Shown: one piece after another, positions 1 through 18,264 of the stretch
Layout: each line of letters opens with the position of its first letter
How positions within the stretch are numbered: the first letter of the stretch is position 1
NCBI GenBank assembly: GCA_965153355.1
Contig: OZ231127.1
Span: 41,354,001-41,418,000 of the forward strand
DNA: 64,000 nt
Direction: 5' to 3'
Origin: Flaccisagitta enflata
Lineage: Eukaryota; Chaetognatha; Sagittoidea; Aphragmophora
Notes under the pieces: generated by a model
Told to the model about the DNA's origin: nothing
Database searches by the model: none
What the model saw: the letters and a program-made list of their open reading frames with translations, nothing else
Made by a program: the position numbers and the translations under genes

Positions 1-63
<63 letters not shown>
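1..63. repeat. (GATA)n microsatellite
   Basis: About 16 uninterrupted GATA units. The array touches the window edge and probably continues upstream. Confidence 0.97.
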
Positions 64-65
<2 letters not shown>

Positions 66-346
66 AAAGAAAGATACATAAATGGACAAATAAACATACA
101 GACGGTCAGAGAGACAGACAGACATTTGGACAGACAGACAGACCGATAAATACACAGAGAGGCGTATCGTTGGATAACTGATCAGACAGTAAGAAAGATA
201 GCAAGAATAAAAGAATAATAGAGCCTCTCATTACCATGGCTGAACGAGAATGTGCGTTTCCAAGAAAATGATGGAAGACTTGAGTCTTGGAAAACGCAAG
301 GAAAGATTGTGAGAGTACCACTGAGAAACACTCATTGAATGAAAAG

Positions 347-348
347 GA

Positions 349-424
<76 letters not shown>

Positions 425-509
425 AGAAAATGAAAAACGAAGAGTGAAAAATACAGGATGGGAGAGGGAAAGAAAGAAAGGAAGAAAGAAAGAAAGAAAA
501 AAAGAAAAA

Positions 510-588
<79 letters not shown>
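347..588. repeat. (GAAA)n microsatellite, two blocks
   Basis: Two GAAA arrays (347-423 and 469-588) are separated by about 45 bp of purine-rich sequence. Frames through them read KERKKERK or SFFLSFFL and are not genes. Confidence 0.95.
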
Positions 589-2660
<2,072 letters not shown>

Positions 2661-2665
2661 CTATC

Positions 2666-2698
2666 ATTATATCATTATCATCATCATTATCATTATCT

Positions 2699-2729
<31 letters not shown>

Positions 2730-2846
2730 CATCATCATTATCATTATCATTATCATTATCATTATCATTATCATTATCATTATCATTATCATTATCATTA
2801 TCATCATCATTATCATTATCATTATCATTAGCTTTATCTTTATCAT
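2666..2846. repeat. (ATTATC)n / (ATC)n compound microsatellite
   Basis: A hexamer alternation of ATT and ATC with internal ATC-only and ATT-only patches. This suggests a trinucleotide array that acquired a spreading T variant. Confidence 0.93.
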
Positions 2847-2950
2847 AATTATTTTTTCATCTTCTTCTGTTTTCATCGTGCTCACATCTAAAGGTGCAAA
2901 CTGTTTGATTTTTATTAGCTATAGACTGTAAACCAGCCATACATAATTTG

Positions 2951-3146
2951 AACAAGGCTACCCTAGTCGCGTGCGGGGGGGAGGGGGCTGGGGCAGTGAA
3001 AAAAGGGCTGAGCAAGTAGTTCGGCAGGAGCAGTAATGCAACAACCGCCTATAAGTGACAAAAAAGCTAAGCGTTACGGACCAACCGACCATCATCTAAC
3101 CAACCAACCATCTGACCGACAACATAGCGGGTTATGGACTAAAAAC
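2951..3146 (+). mobile_element. S element, 3' end decayed
   Basis: Starts AACAAGGCTACCCTAGTCGCG, the S-type 5' terminus with a shortened hairpin. It continues with a GCAGGAGCAGT segment and an ACCGACC/ACCAACC core at 3079-3122. The 3' end reads GGACTAAAAA, so the terminal hairpin has been lost. Confidence 0.75.
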
Positions 3147-3465
3147 CAAAATGCAAATAGCGAGCCATAAAAACAAAAACACTTGAAACAAAGGATCGCA
3201 AATAAAAATAAAAAAAACGCTTAAAACTTTTTTACCGAATGGCGATAGACGCCATTAAGTACAAGTAAGTTTTGATCTTTGTTTATAAGTAAATAATGAA
3301 TGCTTTCAGAGCTTGCCCCAGAGGTATCGTGTCGCCTTTCTTCTCCTCTTCTATCTTTTGTTACCAATTATCCTTCTGCAAACCTTCTTTCTCTTATTCT
3401 TCTTCTGTCTTTCTTTCTTCTTAGCCACCTTTTGGTTCTCTTTCTCCTGCTTCTGCTTTCCATTA

Positions 3466-3686
3466 TTAGTTGCGGACCCGCAACTCTATAAGAGGCCTTG
3501 TCCATCCGTCCGTCCATTGTTCCGTCTTTCGGTCCATTGTGATTGAGTCGAAAAGTTGAGAAACGAGCATTTTAGATACTTTTTGTGTATGTTATTCTAT
3601 GGTGGATGAGGTTAGGGTATGGACGAGGGTTGGATGTCCCTGCCCACCCGTCCGCAACGATATTGTGACCCTGCGTCACTTGTTCT
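3466..3686 (-). mobile_element. S element, complete, GTGAC-type 5' hairpin
   Basis: Read on the minus strand it begins AACAA-GTGAC-gcagg-GTCAC, then CGTTGCGGACGGGTGGGC. It ends TAGAG-TTGCG with the hairpin GTTGCG-ggtc-CGCAAC and TAA. The core is short and degenerate (GGAC/GGAT units). Both terminal hairpins are intact. Confidence 0.85.
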
Positions 3687-3828
3687 TCATCCATACCATG
3701 TTTTCTTTCCTTTTATTCCTTTTTTCCCCTGCATCCAACGTCGACCTCTTCGTCATTGTCACCTCTTCAACTTATCGGCAGGAAAAGGACGACGAACGCC
3801 GACAAACGCCGACGCCGACGATGACATC

Positions 3829-3906
3829 CAAGACGACGATGACAACAACAACGACGATCATGACGACGATGACGACGATGACAAGAACAACGACGATCAT
3901 GACGAC
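3829..3906. repeat. (GAC/GAT)n degenerate trinucleotide array
   Basis: Imperfect GAC, GAT and AAC triplets over about 80 bp. The D-rich and T-rich open frames here follow from the triplet period only. Confidence 0.85.
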
Positions 3907-4094
3907 GGCGGTGTCTTCAAAAGTCGTCCTTGGCGTTTTGTCTCCTTTAAATATCTTCTCGCCTTTCAACGAGGCGCCACTGTCTTGTTTACGCAGCCGA
4001 TTGCCCATTTTTACGACGGCGTTGTGGGCTGGAGACTGTGGTTCTGTCCTCGTCTGTCCATCTGTGTCTCTCTGACTGGCAGTTACTTTCTTCT

Positions 4095-4097
4095 CTC

Positions 4098-4156
<59 letters not shown>
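4095..4156. repeat. (CT)n microsatellite
   Basis: About 60 bp of CT with one A interruption near its start. Confidence 0.95.
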
Positions 4157-4161
<5 letters not shown>

Positions 4162-5080
4162 CGCAGTTGAGGACGAGTCACTGTGCCCTTGAAGGAGTCC
4201 TTCTTGCCCTCCACGCTTGACCAAACCTCTTTTCTACCACCTTCTTTCATCTTAAAGTGCTTTTACGGTTTTAGCTAAAGACAAAACCCAGTTACTTGTC
4301 ATTGAAAAGGCAAGCTTGCTCGCTCACATTGTTGTTGTTGTTGTTGTTGTGCTCCTCTTCTCTCTGCCCTTAGCAGAATCCACCTATTTTCCTTTTTAGG
4401 TCAATCGTTTCCATATTTTTCTCATGTTCCAGGAAATGAAAAAAAAAAACTTTTTTGTCCCCCAAACGAACATTCGTCTTATAAATTGCGTTGGAGCCAG
4501 TTTTCTACCCTTCTTGTACTGCCCAACGCACATTGCCTTTCTGGTTTTGCAAATTCCTCTTTTTTATCTTTTTGTTGCCGGAGACAAACAAAACAAGACC
4601 GTGAATTACGTTTAGTTTCGCTTTTTTAGTTAGGACTCCTTTAGAAACTGTGCCCGTCGATCCTTTCGGTCCGTCAATTTGTCGCGTCGGCCTGAGACGC
4701 AAAATTTGATCTTTCCATTTTCCTTAACATTACTTCATATCCGCCTCTTACTACTTCTTGGTTAGAGTTTTCTCCTTCATAGTTTCATTTCTACGTCTGT
4801 TAATTTTACATTTGTTCCATTCTACAATTATGTGAACACCCCACGCGCCGTGGTCCTCACATAACCTATAAAGTCAGTTTCGATCTTAGTCTGAGACTAT
4901 TGGATCAACCCTCTCACAGCTATATAATCAACACGCAAAACAGCGCATCTGATGTCATGTGCAATTCACATTTCGGCTATTTGCATGGGGATCTTGTCTT
5001 TTTCGTTTGTTTCACAACTTTTTCTTACTTTCGCTCCGTCAAATCCTACTCCTTTCCTTCTACTTTTTCTTTCACCTCTT
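4157..5080. other. Unique sequence with short (GTT)n
   Basis: Contains a small GTT run at 4331-4350. No gene is recognised; the open frames of 60-65 codons match nothing I know. Confidence 0.5.
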
Positions 5081-5085
5081 CTTTG

Positions 5086-5275
5086 TCTTTGTCTTTGTCT
5101 TTGTCTTTGTCTTTGTCTTTGTCTTTGTCTTTGTCTTCGTCTTCGTCTTTGTCTTTTTCTTCTTCTTCTTCTTCTTCTTCTTCTTCTTCTTCTTCTTCTT
5201 CTTCTTCTTCTTCTTCTTCTTCTTCTTCTTCTTCTTCTTCATCTTCTTCTTCTTATTCTTCTTCCTCTTTTCTTC
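5086..5275. repeat. (TCTTTG)n then (CTT)n compound microsatellite
   Basis: A TTTGTC hexamer array (5086-5155) passes directly into a CTT array (5157-5275). The S element that follows starts at the end of this pyrimidine block. Confidence 0.95.
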
Positions 5276-5278
5276 TTC

Positions 5279-5454
5279 TTTTTAGTTGCGGACACGCAAC
5301 TCTATAAGAGGCTTTGTCCGTCCGTCGGTCGGTTGGTTGGTCGGTCGGTCGGTTGGTTGGTTGGTCCGTCACGCTCGAGTTGAAAAGTGGGAAAACGCGC
5401 ATTTCCGCCCCTGCCCACCCGTCCGCAACTGGTGGCCGTGTATCCGGCCTTGTT
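5279..5454 (-). mobile_element. S element, complete, GTTGCG type
   Basis: Minus-strand reading: AACAA-GGCCG-gataca-CGGCC, then CAGTTGCGGACGGGTGGGCAG, a GGAC/GACC/AACC core, TATAGAG, then GTTGCG-tgtc-CGCAAC-TAAAAA. Both hairpins are perfect, and the 5' AGTTGCGGAC is an exact inverted repeat of the 3' GTCCGCAACT. Confidence 0.9.
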
Positions 5455-5520
5455 TCCTGTGTCTTCCGCAATTTCTTTCCGTTCCTCATTGTCATTAGTC
5501 ACTCTTCTTTACTTTGGATG

Positions 5521-5622
<102 letters not shown>

Positions 5623-5703
5623 TGAATTCGTATTTATGTGTTTGTCTTTGAGTTTGAGTTTGTGGTTTCTAGTCCTTTTCTTTTTCTGCAGAACTCTCAT
5701 TTG

Positions 5704-6020
<317 letters not shown>

Positions 6021-6567
6021 GTACAGTTGGTCAGTTGGTCATTTCTGAGCGACTGCGTTTTTTCTTCCTTGCCATAGTTATCTAGTAACTCTTAAACGCA
6101 CTCTAAATAATTGTGCACTTACAAAGCTATCATGAAACCATCTATATTTGAACTTTTCTTCTTCCACCACTTTTCCATTTTACTCTCCTCCTTCTTATCA
6201 TAGCTAGGTCTTATACTTTTACTGCTTTATATCATAAATCATATATCATTTTTCTTTTTTCCCCTTTTTTCCTCTTTTTTTTTTATCTCTGCCACTTGCT
6301 CGCCTTGCTTATCACACTCCATCTCCTCTGTGCTTCAGTTGTGTCATCCTTCTTTCCCATTTTTCTTTTTCCCTTTTTCTTCTCTCTCGGGTGGAATTTT
6401 TTCGGATTTGGGAGTTACTCTTCTGTGAGTGATATGGAATCGTTGAAAATCCACTTCAAAACGCCGGAATATACTTCAAATATCAAATATTCATTTGTCC
6501 GGGAATCTATTTCCTCTTTCTTTTCTTTTATTGCTCAAATGTTTTCTTTTTTGTTACTGAAAGCGTT
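6021..6567. other. Unique T-rich sequence, no gene recognised
   Basis: Pyrimidine-rich on the plus strand. The 108-codon frame at 6296-6622 is F/S-rich, has no known motif and runs into the S terminus, so I do not treat it as a gene. Confidence 0.45.
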
Positions 6568-6568
6568 A

Positions 6569-7231
6569 TTTTTAGTCGCGTGCTACGCGACACTACACCC
6601 CACTATGTTGGTCGGTTGGTAGGTCGGTCGGTCGGTCGGTCTGTCGGTCGGTCAGTTGGTCGGTCGGTCGGTTGGTCGGTCGGTCGGATGGTCGGTTGGT
6701 CGGTTGGTCCCTTTTTTGGGCAGCGGCCCTGGAGGGGCCGATGACCTATGCTTTCACACATAGGGGAAATTTTTCCTTCTTCTTCTCCTTCTTCTTCTCC
6801 TCCGTCCACCCCCTTTGTGGAGGGGCCGATGACCTATGCTTTCACACATAGGGGAAATTTTTCCTTCTTCTTCTCCTTCTTCTTCTCCTCCGTCCACCCT
6901 CTTTAAAGCTCAAATCCTGGCCTTGGGGCCCAAATCCTAGCCTTGAGGCCCAAATTCTGGCCTCAAGGCCCAAATCCTAGCCTCGAGGCTCAAATCCCAA
7001 CCTTAAGGCTCAAATCCAAGCCTTGAGGCCCAAATCCCAACCTTGAGGCTCAAATCCCAGTCTAGAGGCCCATATCCTAGCCTCAAGGCTTACATCCCAG
7101 TACCGCTGATCATCTAACGCTTTTGCGACTATTACTTTTTCGGCGTTTTTGAGCATACTGCTCCTGCCCAGATGCCCTAGTGAGCTTCTCCAGCACTGCT
7201 CCTGCCCACCCGCACGCGACTAGGCCTTGTT
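6569..7231 (-). mobile_element. S+W composite element
   Basis: The minus-strand S 5' end (AACAAGGCCTAGTCGCG, hairpin partly deleted) lies at 7231. The S 3' end at 6569 has hairpin GTCGCG-tagca-CGCGAC-TAAAAA, preceded by a GACC/AACC core at 6605-6710. A W element occupies the interior (6711-7126). The S/W junction (about 7126) has the same sequence as the one near 50897. Confidence 0.85.
6711..7126 (+). repeat. W element inside S, with duplicated arm
   Basis: Begins CTTTTTTGGGCAGCGG. An 88-bp segment (6731-6818), consisting of hairpin half, CACACATAGGGG and TTC-rich tract, is repeated in tandem at 6819-6906. About ten 20-bp units of the AGCCTTGAGGCCCAAATCC type follow to about 7100, then the right terminus GCTTTTGCGACTATT. 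The right inverted arm is missing. Confidence 0.8.
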
Positions 7232-7372
7232 ATGTTTGTATCCATGTGCGTGTGCGTGTTTTCTTTAGTTTGTGTGTCTGTGGGTTAATTTGTCTGTTCG
7301 TGTTTGTTTTTCTTTCTTCGCTTTTGAGATTACGCATTGGCGGGTATCCACTCAATCAAAATTAAACAACCA

Positions 7373-7505
<133 letters not shown>

Positions 7506-7789
7506 GCACACTGGACTTAAGAGATGGCGGTGCGACGAGGTGCGGTGTGAGGACGACGCTTTGGAGTCGGGTTTGTGACGCAAAAGCGCTTCTCTCCGTT
7601 GTTTGGTCTAATTGATGCTTTTTCAACTAAAAACCGCGTTTTCTTCCATTCTCCACAGCAACATCACTTTTCCCCATTCTCTTTGCGTCTGTCTAGCTTC
7701 TTTGTCTCTTGGTCTCAACATTTATTTCAAACACACTTTTTTTTCTGTCTGAATATTTGTCTGAACTTTTCTCAGTGCGTCAGCACTTG

Positions 7790-7791
<2 letters not shown>

Positions 7792-7880
<89 letters not shown>
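7792..7880. repeat. (CT)n microsatellite
   Basis: About 89 bp of CT. Confidence 0.97.
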
Positions 7881-7885
<5 letters not shown>

Positions 7886-8096
7886 AATCAGTGGAAGTGG
7901 AAGAGGAATGAAGGAGACAAGAAGGAAAACAATATTCTTTGTTCTCTTGAAGAACCATGAAAATGAAAGGAACCCTAGCCGCCGTAAGTCCCCAGCACCC
8001 CGTCAGAGCATGGTAACGTCATACTGAAAGGGCTACTTTGAGGGCTCAGAGGGCCAAAATCAGGCCTGAGACTGCTGACTTAAGGCTCCGATGGCT

Positions 8097-8193
8097 AAGG
8101 GGGAAGGACAGAAGGACGGAAGGATAGACGGAAGGACAGAAGGATGGACGGAAGGACGGAAGGACGGACGAAAGGACGGACAGAAGGACGGAC
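8097..8193. repeat. (GGACGGAA)n array beside a W fragment
   Basis: Degenerate tetra/octamer units GGAC, GGAA and AGAC. The sequence resembles the S/W core tetranucleotides and joins the W fragment that follows, so it is probably an expanded element core. Confidence 0.8.
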
Positions 8194-8262
8194 GTCTCGA
8201 AATTCCCCCCTGTGTCCCACAGGACATCGGTCCTTTAGGGCCTCAGCCCAAAAAGGAGAAGA
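8194..8262 (-). repeat. W fragment, ACAGGGG subtype
   Basis: The minus strand reads CTTTTTGGGCTGAGGCCC, then a TGTGGGACACAGGGGGGAATTTC block. The same block follows the W starts at 31121 and 51365. This subtype lacks the CACACATAGGGG arm. Confidence 0.65.
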
Positions 8263-8386
8263 AGAAGAAGAAGAAGAAGAAGATAAGTAGAGGAAGAAGA
8301 AGAAGGAAGAAGAAGAAGAAGAAGAAGAAGAAGAAGAAGAAGAAGAAGAAGAAGAAGAAGAAGAAGAAGAAGAAGAAGAAGAAAAA

Positions 8387-8417
<31 letters not shown>

Positions 8418-8518
8418 AAGAAGAAGAAGAAGAAGAAGAAGAAGAAGAAGAAGAAGAAGAAGAAGAAGAAGAAGAAGAATATGATGATGAAGAAGAGAAA
8501 GAAGAAGAAGAAGAAGGA

Positions 8519-8549
<31 letters not shown>

Positions 8550-8608
8550 AAGAAGAAGAAGAAGAAGAAGAAGAAGAAGAAGAAGAAGAAGAAGAAGAAG
8601 AAGAAGAT
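8261..8608. repeat. (GAA)n microsatellite, long
   Basis: About 348 bp of GAA with a few single-base interruptions (near 8283, 8383 and 8480-8520). The 193-codon poly-K frame is an artefact. Confidence 0.97.
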
Positions 8609-8619
8609 GAAGTTGGGGA

Positions 8620-9257
8620 GAGAAACAGAAAAAGAAGAAGAGAAGAAGATTGTGAAAAGTAAGTTTTTTTAATAATAACCTCAGTGAGATGGTTGGACAC
8701 AGAATATATGGAGACTGATGGTGTCAGACAATCTCGTTTTCCTTTCGCCGGTAGAAATGACGGTGACCTGTAGGTTGGTAATAGATTCTCTACCAGCAAA
8801 TCTCTCTTCTTCATCTCTTCTTCCCTTTATTTTCATCAAAAGATAAATCGGAAGCACTTAATACTAAAGGTCATGTAATGGAAGCCAGACGAATATAAGC
8901 TACATTATGATGATATATATTCACTTATTCAGTGCACACCGTATTTCGTTAAAACTGGTGCCAGTTCTTCCTCAAGATTCTGCGCTTGTTGGTCTGTCGC
9001 TGTACGGCTGTAGACTGTGAGAACCACGCCACAGCAAATAATAAGACGAGTCTTGTTTTGTCTTTGTTTTTGTTTTTGTGTTTTGTTTTTGGTTTGATTT
9101 CGTTTTTGTTTTTTATGTGTTCTTTTTTTTTTGCCGAATATCGGATCGAAGTCGGGCTGAAAAACTCAACAGTTAAAACTTTTGTACTGTTTTTCCTGAA
9201 TCCTCTTGTGAATGTTTCTTTTTTAATCTATTTACGTTTTGTCCCACCTCCCTATCT
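8620..9257. other. Unique sequence, no gene recognised
   Basis: AT-rich mixed sequence. The only sizeable plus-strand frame begins at 8986 and merges into the GTT array. Confidence 0.5.
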
Positions 9258-9835
<578 letters not shown>

Positions 9836-9949
9836 CCTTCTTTTTGTTCAGATTTTGTTCTCTTTCATCTACGTCACTCCTTAACATTATCTTTTCCATC
9901 TTCTCGTCCTTCCTTTCTCGTTTACACTCGCGCTCTGCGTGACCCTACA

Positions 9950-10000
9950 ATCCACATTTCGGTCCGTCCGTCCGTCCGTCCGTCGATTTCAAATTTTGAA
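9950..10000. repeat. (GTCC)n short array, probable S-core remnant
   Basis: Five GTCC units after TTTCG. The sequence matches the periodic core of S elements, but neither terminus is present. Confidence 0.4.
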
Positions 10001-11500
<1,500 letters not shown>

Positions 11501-11570
11501 CTCTCTCTGCATGTCTCCCTTTTCCTCTCCCTTTCCCTCTCCCTCTCCCTACCCCTCTCCCTCTCTCTTT

Positions 11571-12612
11571 TTCATTTCTGAAAAAGAGTAAAAGAGCAAA
11601 AGCGCTGAAAGAAAGTCACTGAAGTAAGTTGCTGGGTTAAAGCGCTCGAAGGGCATGAACGATATAAAAAACAGGCGGAAAGATAGTCATTAGGGAACGT
11701 ATAAAGATAACGACGTTGAACAAGAAAAAAATGAAAGAAAATATGAAAGTAAATGAGCAAGTGGGAGAGAGAGAAAGGGAACATGGACGGAGAGCCAGCT
11801 ATCTCAGTCGTGAGTATGTGAACTAGGGAAGTGAGGTAACGGACTTTATGGACGGGGTCAGTGTTGTTTAGGACCAAAGGACCGACGGACCGACGGACAG
11901 ATAAAGGAGCAAAATACCTTGCAGGCAAAATGTAATTTCCCAGTGATGTGGACAGAAACTACCGAGGCTATCTTTTTTTCCCCCTTAACTTTTTCTTTCA
12001 TTTCAGGCTGATGAAATTCTTTGACTCCCCCTGGGAAAAATGAACGTAAATAGAGGACGCTGCTCAAGTGGTCTCGGTGCATGGAACACCAGATATAGAT
12101 ACCAGTCAGTGTCCTGGTCAAGTAAGTCTCTTGGTTTTTTTTTTATCACTCTGTGCCCACGGCGATCTGAAATCACTCATTCTGACTTCTAGTGTCATGA
12201 AGATTGATAATCCATTCATTACTTACAGTTGTTTCGATGTATGACGCCCTTAACTGAGAGGAACAAGCTAAAAGAATGCTCTGAACGGTAAGCAAAAAGA
12301 AAAAAAAAGATAGTCAATGGTTTTGATGTGTGAAATAGTGTCCCAGCCCAGCCCTATGACAACGCCGTGGTTATCTAAATTTTCGTGAAAGAAGATGTCA
12401 CATTTAAATATCAATTTTTCTTTGATGGTTCCAAAGTAATACAACTTCTATGAGAATAAGTGAAAAAAAAGTTTTTAACGTGCTGTTCACGAGTTAGGAA
12501 ACTGTGTCCTGAGAAGTAAAAAAAAACGGGAAGAACTAAAAATGTGAGTTGGAGCTGGGAAATAACCTCCTACCTAGTAGAGATGGACAAGTTGATTGAC
12601 AGCGGTTGACAG

Positions 12613-12614
<2 letters not shown>
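11571..12614. other. Unique sequence with a small S-core remnant
   Basis: GGACCGACGGACCGACGGAC at 11878-11897 is an isolated S-type core. No gene is recognised; the minus-strand frames of 87 and 118 codons have no known motif. Confidence 0.45.

Positions 12615-12657
<43 letters not shown>
12615..12657. repeat. (GA)n microsatellite
   Basis: About 42 bp of GA. Confidence 0.95.
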
Positions 12658-12659
<2 letters not shown>

Positions 12660-12739
12660 TGGACACAGGACAAGTTCGCCAACTAATGAAAATTGTAGAG
12701 CGCAGTCGAAGTGAGCAAGCAAATGTTAAGTGGAAACTT

Positions 12740-12930
12740 AACAAGGCCGGATACACGGCCATCAGTTGCGGACGGGTGGGCAGGGGCGGAAATGCAACTG
12801 TCCGCAACTAAAAATGTTTAAAAACGCTCATGTCCTCACTTTTCGACTCGTGCTTACGGACCGACCGACCAACCAACGGACGGACGGACGGACAAAGCCT
12901 CTTATAGAGTTGCGTGTCCGCAACTAAAAA
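12740..12930 (+). mobile_element. S element, complete, GTTGCG type
   Basis: AACAA-GGCCG-gataca-CGGCC, AGTTGCGGACGGGTGGGCAG, an internal second TGTCCGCAACTAAAAA copy at 12799-12815, CACTTTTCGACTCG, an ACGG/ACCG core (12855-12892), TTATAGAG, GTTGCG-tgtc-CGCAAC-TAAAAA. The extra internal terminus suggests a tandem or template-switch origin. Confidence 0.9.
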
Positions 12931-13227
12931 GAGAAAGATGAAGACAGAATGGAGAAGAAAGAGAAACGGAAAAAAGATAATGAGATACGGGTTATTGTTG
13001 AGAAACACAACCTATGGACAACAAATAGAAAGAGAGTGGACGGAAAACGGGAAACCAGGAAACATACATTATACATAAATATACATACATAAATATTCAT
13101 CAAAACACAGATACTAAAAATATTGGTTGAAAATTGAGAGCAGCTAACAAGGCAAGAAGAAAAGATAATTTTGAGATAGGAAAAACAAGCAAAAAGAAAA
13201 GAAAAGAAATATAAAACAAGCAAAATA

Positions 13228-13404
13228 CAGTTGAACCCAGCTCCAACGGACCCGCTTTTAACGGAATTCCGCCTACAACAGACACTAATTCTTGGTCCCT
13301 TCAACCTATTTTCTTTTATTTCCTGTATTGGCTATAACAGAATTCCGCCTATAACAGATATAATTTGTTGATCCCTTGAAATCCGTTGGAGCGGTATTCA
13401 ACTG
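13228..13404. mobile_element. pogo-like MITE with TA target duplication
   Basis: Inverted ends CAGTTGAACCCAGCTCCAAC and CAGTTGAATACCGCTCCAAC (23 bp in all, about 20 matching) are bounded by TA on both sides (13226-13227 and 13405-13406). Inside, GAATTCCGCCTAYAACAGA occurs twice (13264 and 13340). CAGTTGAA termini, TA duplication and this small size fit non-autonomous pogo/Tigger elements of the Tc1/mariner superfamily. There is no transposase frame. Confidence 0.85.
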
Positions 13405-13406
13405 TA

Positions 13407-13735
13407 CAAGAAGATGAGGAAAACTAAAACAAAAAACAAAGATTGGTAGGCGGAAAATGGGGAAAAGTAAGTGGAAGACGGAGAGCGGTGGATGAAAAAA
13501 AAGGAAGAAGGGATCGAGACTTAGAAGCCGTTTTATCTGGAGGGTTCTCAGCGCAAAGAAAATGAGGGAGAAGCACTTCAATCATATCCTTTTCTTGGGA
13601 ACTCTTACCAGCATGACAAGTAACTATAACAACGGAGGATCATAGTTAGTACATAGGAACGTGTTTGCCCCTGCTGACCTCAGCGTCTAAACTCAAACGA
13701 TTTCCTTGCTGATTGGAGTCCTCATTTGGCATTTG
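13407..13735. other. Unique sequence, no gene recognised
   Basis: Mixed AT-rich DNA between the MITE and the TG array. Confidence 0.45.
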
Positions 13736-14662
<927 letters not shown>

Positions 14663-14665
14663 GGA

Positions 14666-14715
<50 letters not shown>

Positions 14716-14716
14716 C

Positions 14717-14748
<32 letters not shown>

Positions 14749-14793
14749 GGACAGGCAGACAGAAAGACAGACAGACAGACAGACAAACAGAAA
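14663..14793. repeat. (GA)n then (ACAG)n compound microsatellite
   Basis: About 48 bp of GA passes into ACAG tetramers with some ACGG and AAAG variants. Confidence 0.95.
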
Positions 14794-15084
14794 CAGACAG
14801 AGACAAAGACAAAGACAAGGGACAAGAGACAGAGAAAGTGACAGACTTATAAAAAATGACAATGATAGAGAGTTACAATGATACAAAGTGACAGCCAGTA
14901 AAAGAGCAACAAGGCCAACAGCTTAAAGCTTAAGATGGGTTTGGTTCATGTCTAATTGTGTATGGCTCTGCCTCCCACAGTGTAGAGAAAACATCCCGTT
15001 TTTATCAAATGACAATCTGTTACTAAACTTTCATGCTAGTACAGGGTCAAAAATCTCGTTTGGGAAATCATATTAAGCTTGTAT

Positions 15085-15560
15085 CCTTTTAGGCAGCGGT
15101 CCCAAAGAGGTTGATGACTTATGCTTTTACACATATGGGAAATTTTCTCCTTCTCCTTCTTTGTACCCCCTCCCCCCCCCCATTTAGGCCCAAATCCTAG
15201 CCTTTAGGACCGAATACCAGCCTTGAGGCCAAAATCCTAGCCTTGAGGCCGAAATCCCAGCCTTCAGTCAAAAATCCCAGCCTTGAGGCCGAAATCCCAG
15301 CCTTAAGGCCAAAATCTCAGCCCCGAGGCCCAAATCCCAGCCTTAAGGCCTAAAGGACAGCCCTAAGACCTGAATTCCAGCCCCAAGGCCTAAATCTTGG
15401 CCCAAATCCAAGTCGCTAGGAGGAGAAGGGAAAAATTGTTATATGTGTGAAAGCATAGGTCATTGACCCCTTTGGGACTGCTACCCAGCTCCCTCCCTCA
15501 ACTTCAATCATAACCTACCTAGGCAAGGCACGACTACCGCTGACCAACTACCGCTTTTAC
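15085..15560 (+). repeat. W element, full length
   Basis: Left end CCTTTTAGGCAGCGG with the decayed hairpin half GGTCCCAAAGAGG. The left arm includes TTTTACACATATGGG. About twelve units of the AGCCTTGAGGCCAAAATCCC type follow (15185-15410), then the inverted right arm ATATGTGTGAAAGCATAGG and GACCCCTTTGGG. The conserved tail CAACTTCAATCATAACCTACC ends at ACAACTATT. The arms pair over about 60 bp. Confidence 0.85.
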
Positions 15561-17570
<2,010 letters not shown>

Positions 17571-17697
17571 TTGGATTTAACACGGAGGGGATGTCAAGGG
17601 AAAGACAATGAGAAATTTGTTGTGTTTTGTAATCATTTCTAGCAATAATCCATCACACTCCATTTAATCATATTTCTGCAAGGCGATTAGTAATCTT

Positions 17698-18240
17698 TCT
17701 TTTGGGCAGCGGCCCCGAAGAGGCCGATGACCTATGATCCCACTTTGGGCAATTTTTTCCGGTTTCCCTTTGTATGTACGCCCCCCCTCCTCCCCCAAGC
17801 CTCAAATTAGGCCTTTCAGCCCAAATCTAACCTTTCTGACCCCAAATCAGGCCTCTAAGACCCCAAATCAGGCTTCCCAGACCCTAAAGCAGGCCTCTCA
17901 GACCACAAATCAGGCCTCTCAGACCCCAAATCAGGCCTCCCAGACCCCAGATCAGGATTCTCAGACCCCTAATTAGACCCCTCAGACCCAAATCAGGCCT
18001 TTCAGACCCCAAATCAAGCCTCTTAGACCCCAAACCACGCCTCTCAGACCCTAAATCAGGCCTCTCAGACACAAAATCAGGCCTCCAAACCAGCTTCTCA
18101 AACCGGAGAAAATTGTCCTACGTGGAATCATAGGTCATTGGCCCCTCCGAGGCCGCTGCCCCTCTTATAATCTTATTCCCACATACACTAACTTAGGGGC
18201 ATCGGGTACCGCGGACCATGTAACGCTTTTGTGACTATTT
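17698..18240 (+). repeat. W element, CTCAGACCCC subtype
   Basis: Left end TTTTGGGCAGCGGCC with hairpin GGCC-ccgaaga-GGCC. The array units here are AGGCCTCTCAGACCCCAAAT (17800-18085), different from the AGCCTTGAGGCC units elsewhere. The right arm is GGAATCATAGGTCATTGG with GGCC-cctccga-GGCC, and the tail ends GCTTTTGTGACTATTT. Arms and termini are conserved although the array differs. Confidence 0.8.
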
Positions 18241-18264
18241 TTGTTTGTCTGTTCATAACGCTTC

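Noticed and set aside
8091-8672. Lysine-rich 193-codon frame
   Set aside because: Translation of (GAA)n and (GGACGGAA)n arrays.
12740-12930. S elements as tRNA-derived SINEs
   Set aside because: I find no B box (GGTTCGANNCC) in any S copy.
15185-15410. CRISPR array (regular ~20-bp repeats)
   Set aside because: Units are contiguous with no unique spacers, the setting is eukaryotic and there are no cas genes. It is the W minisatellite.
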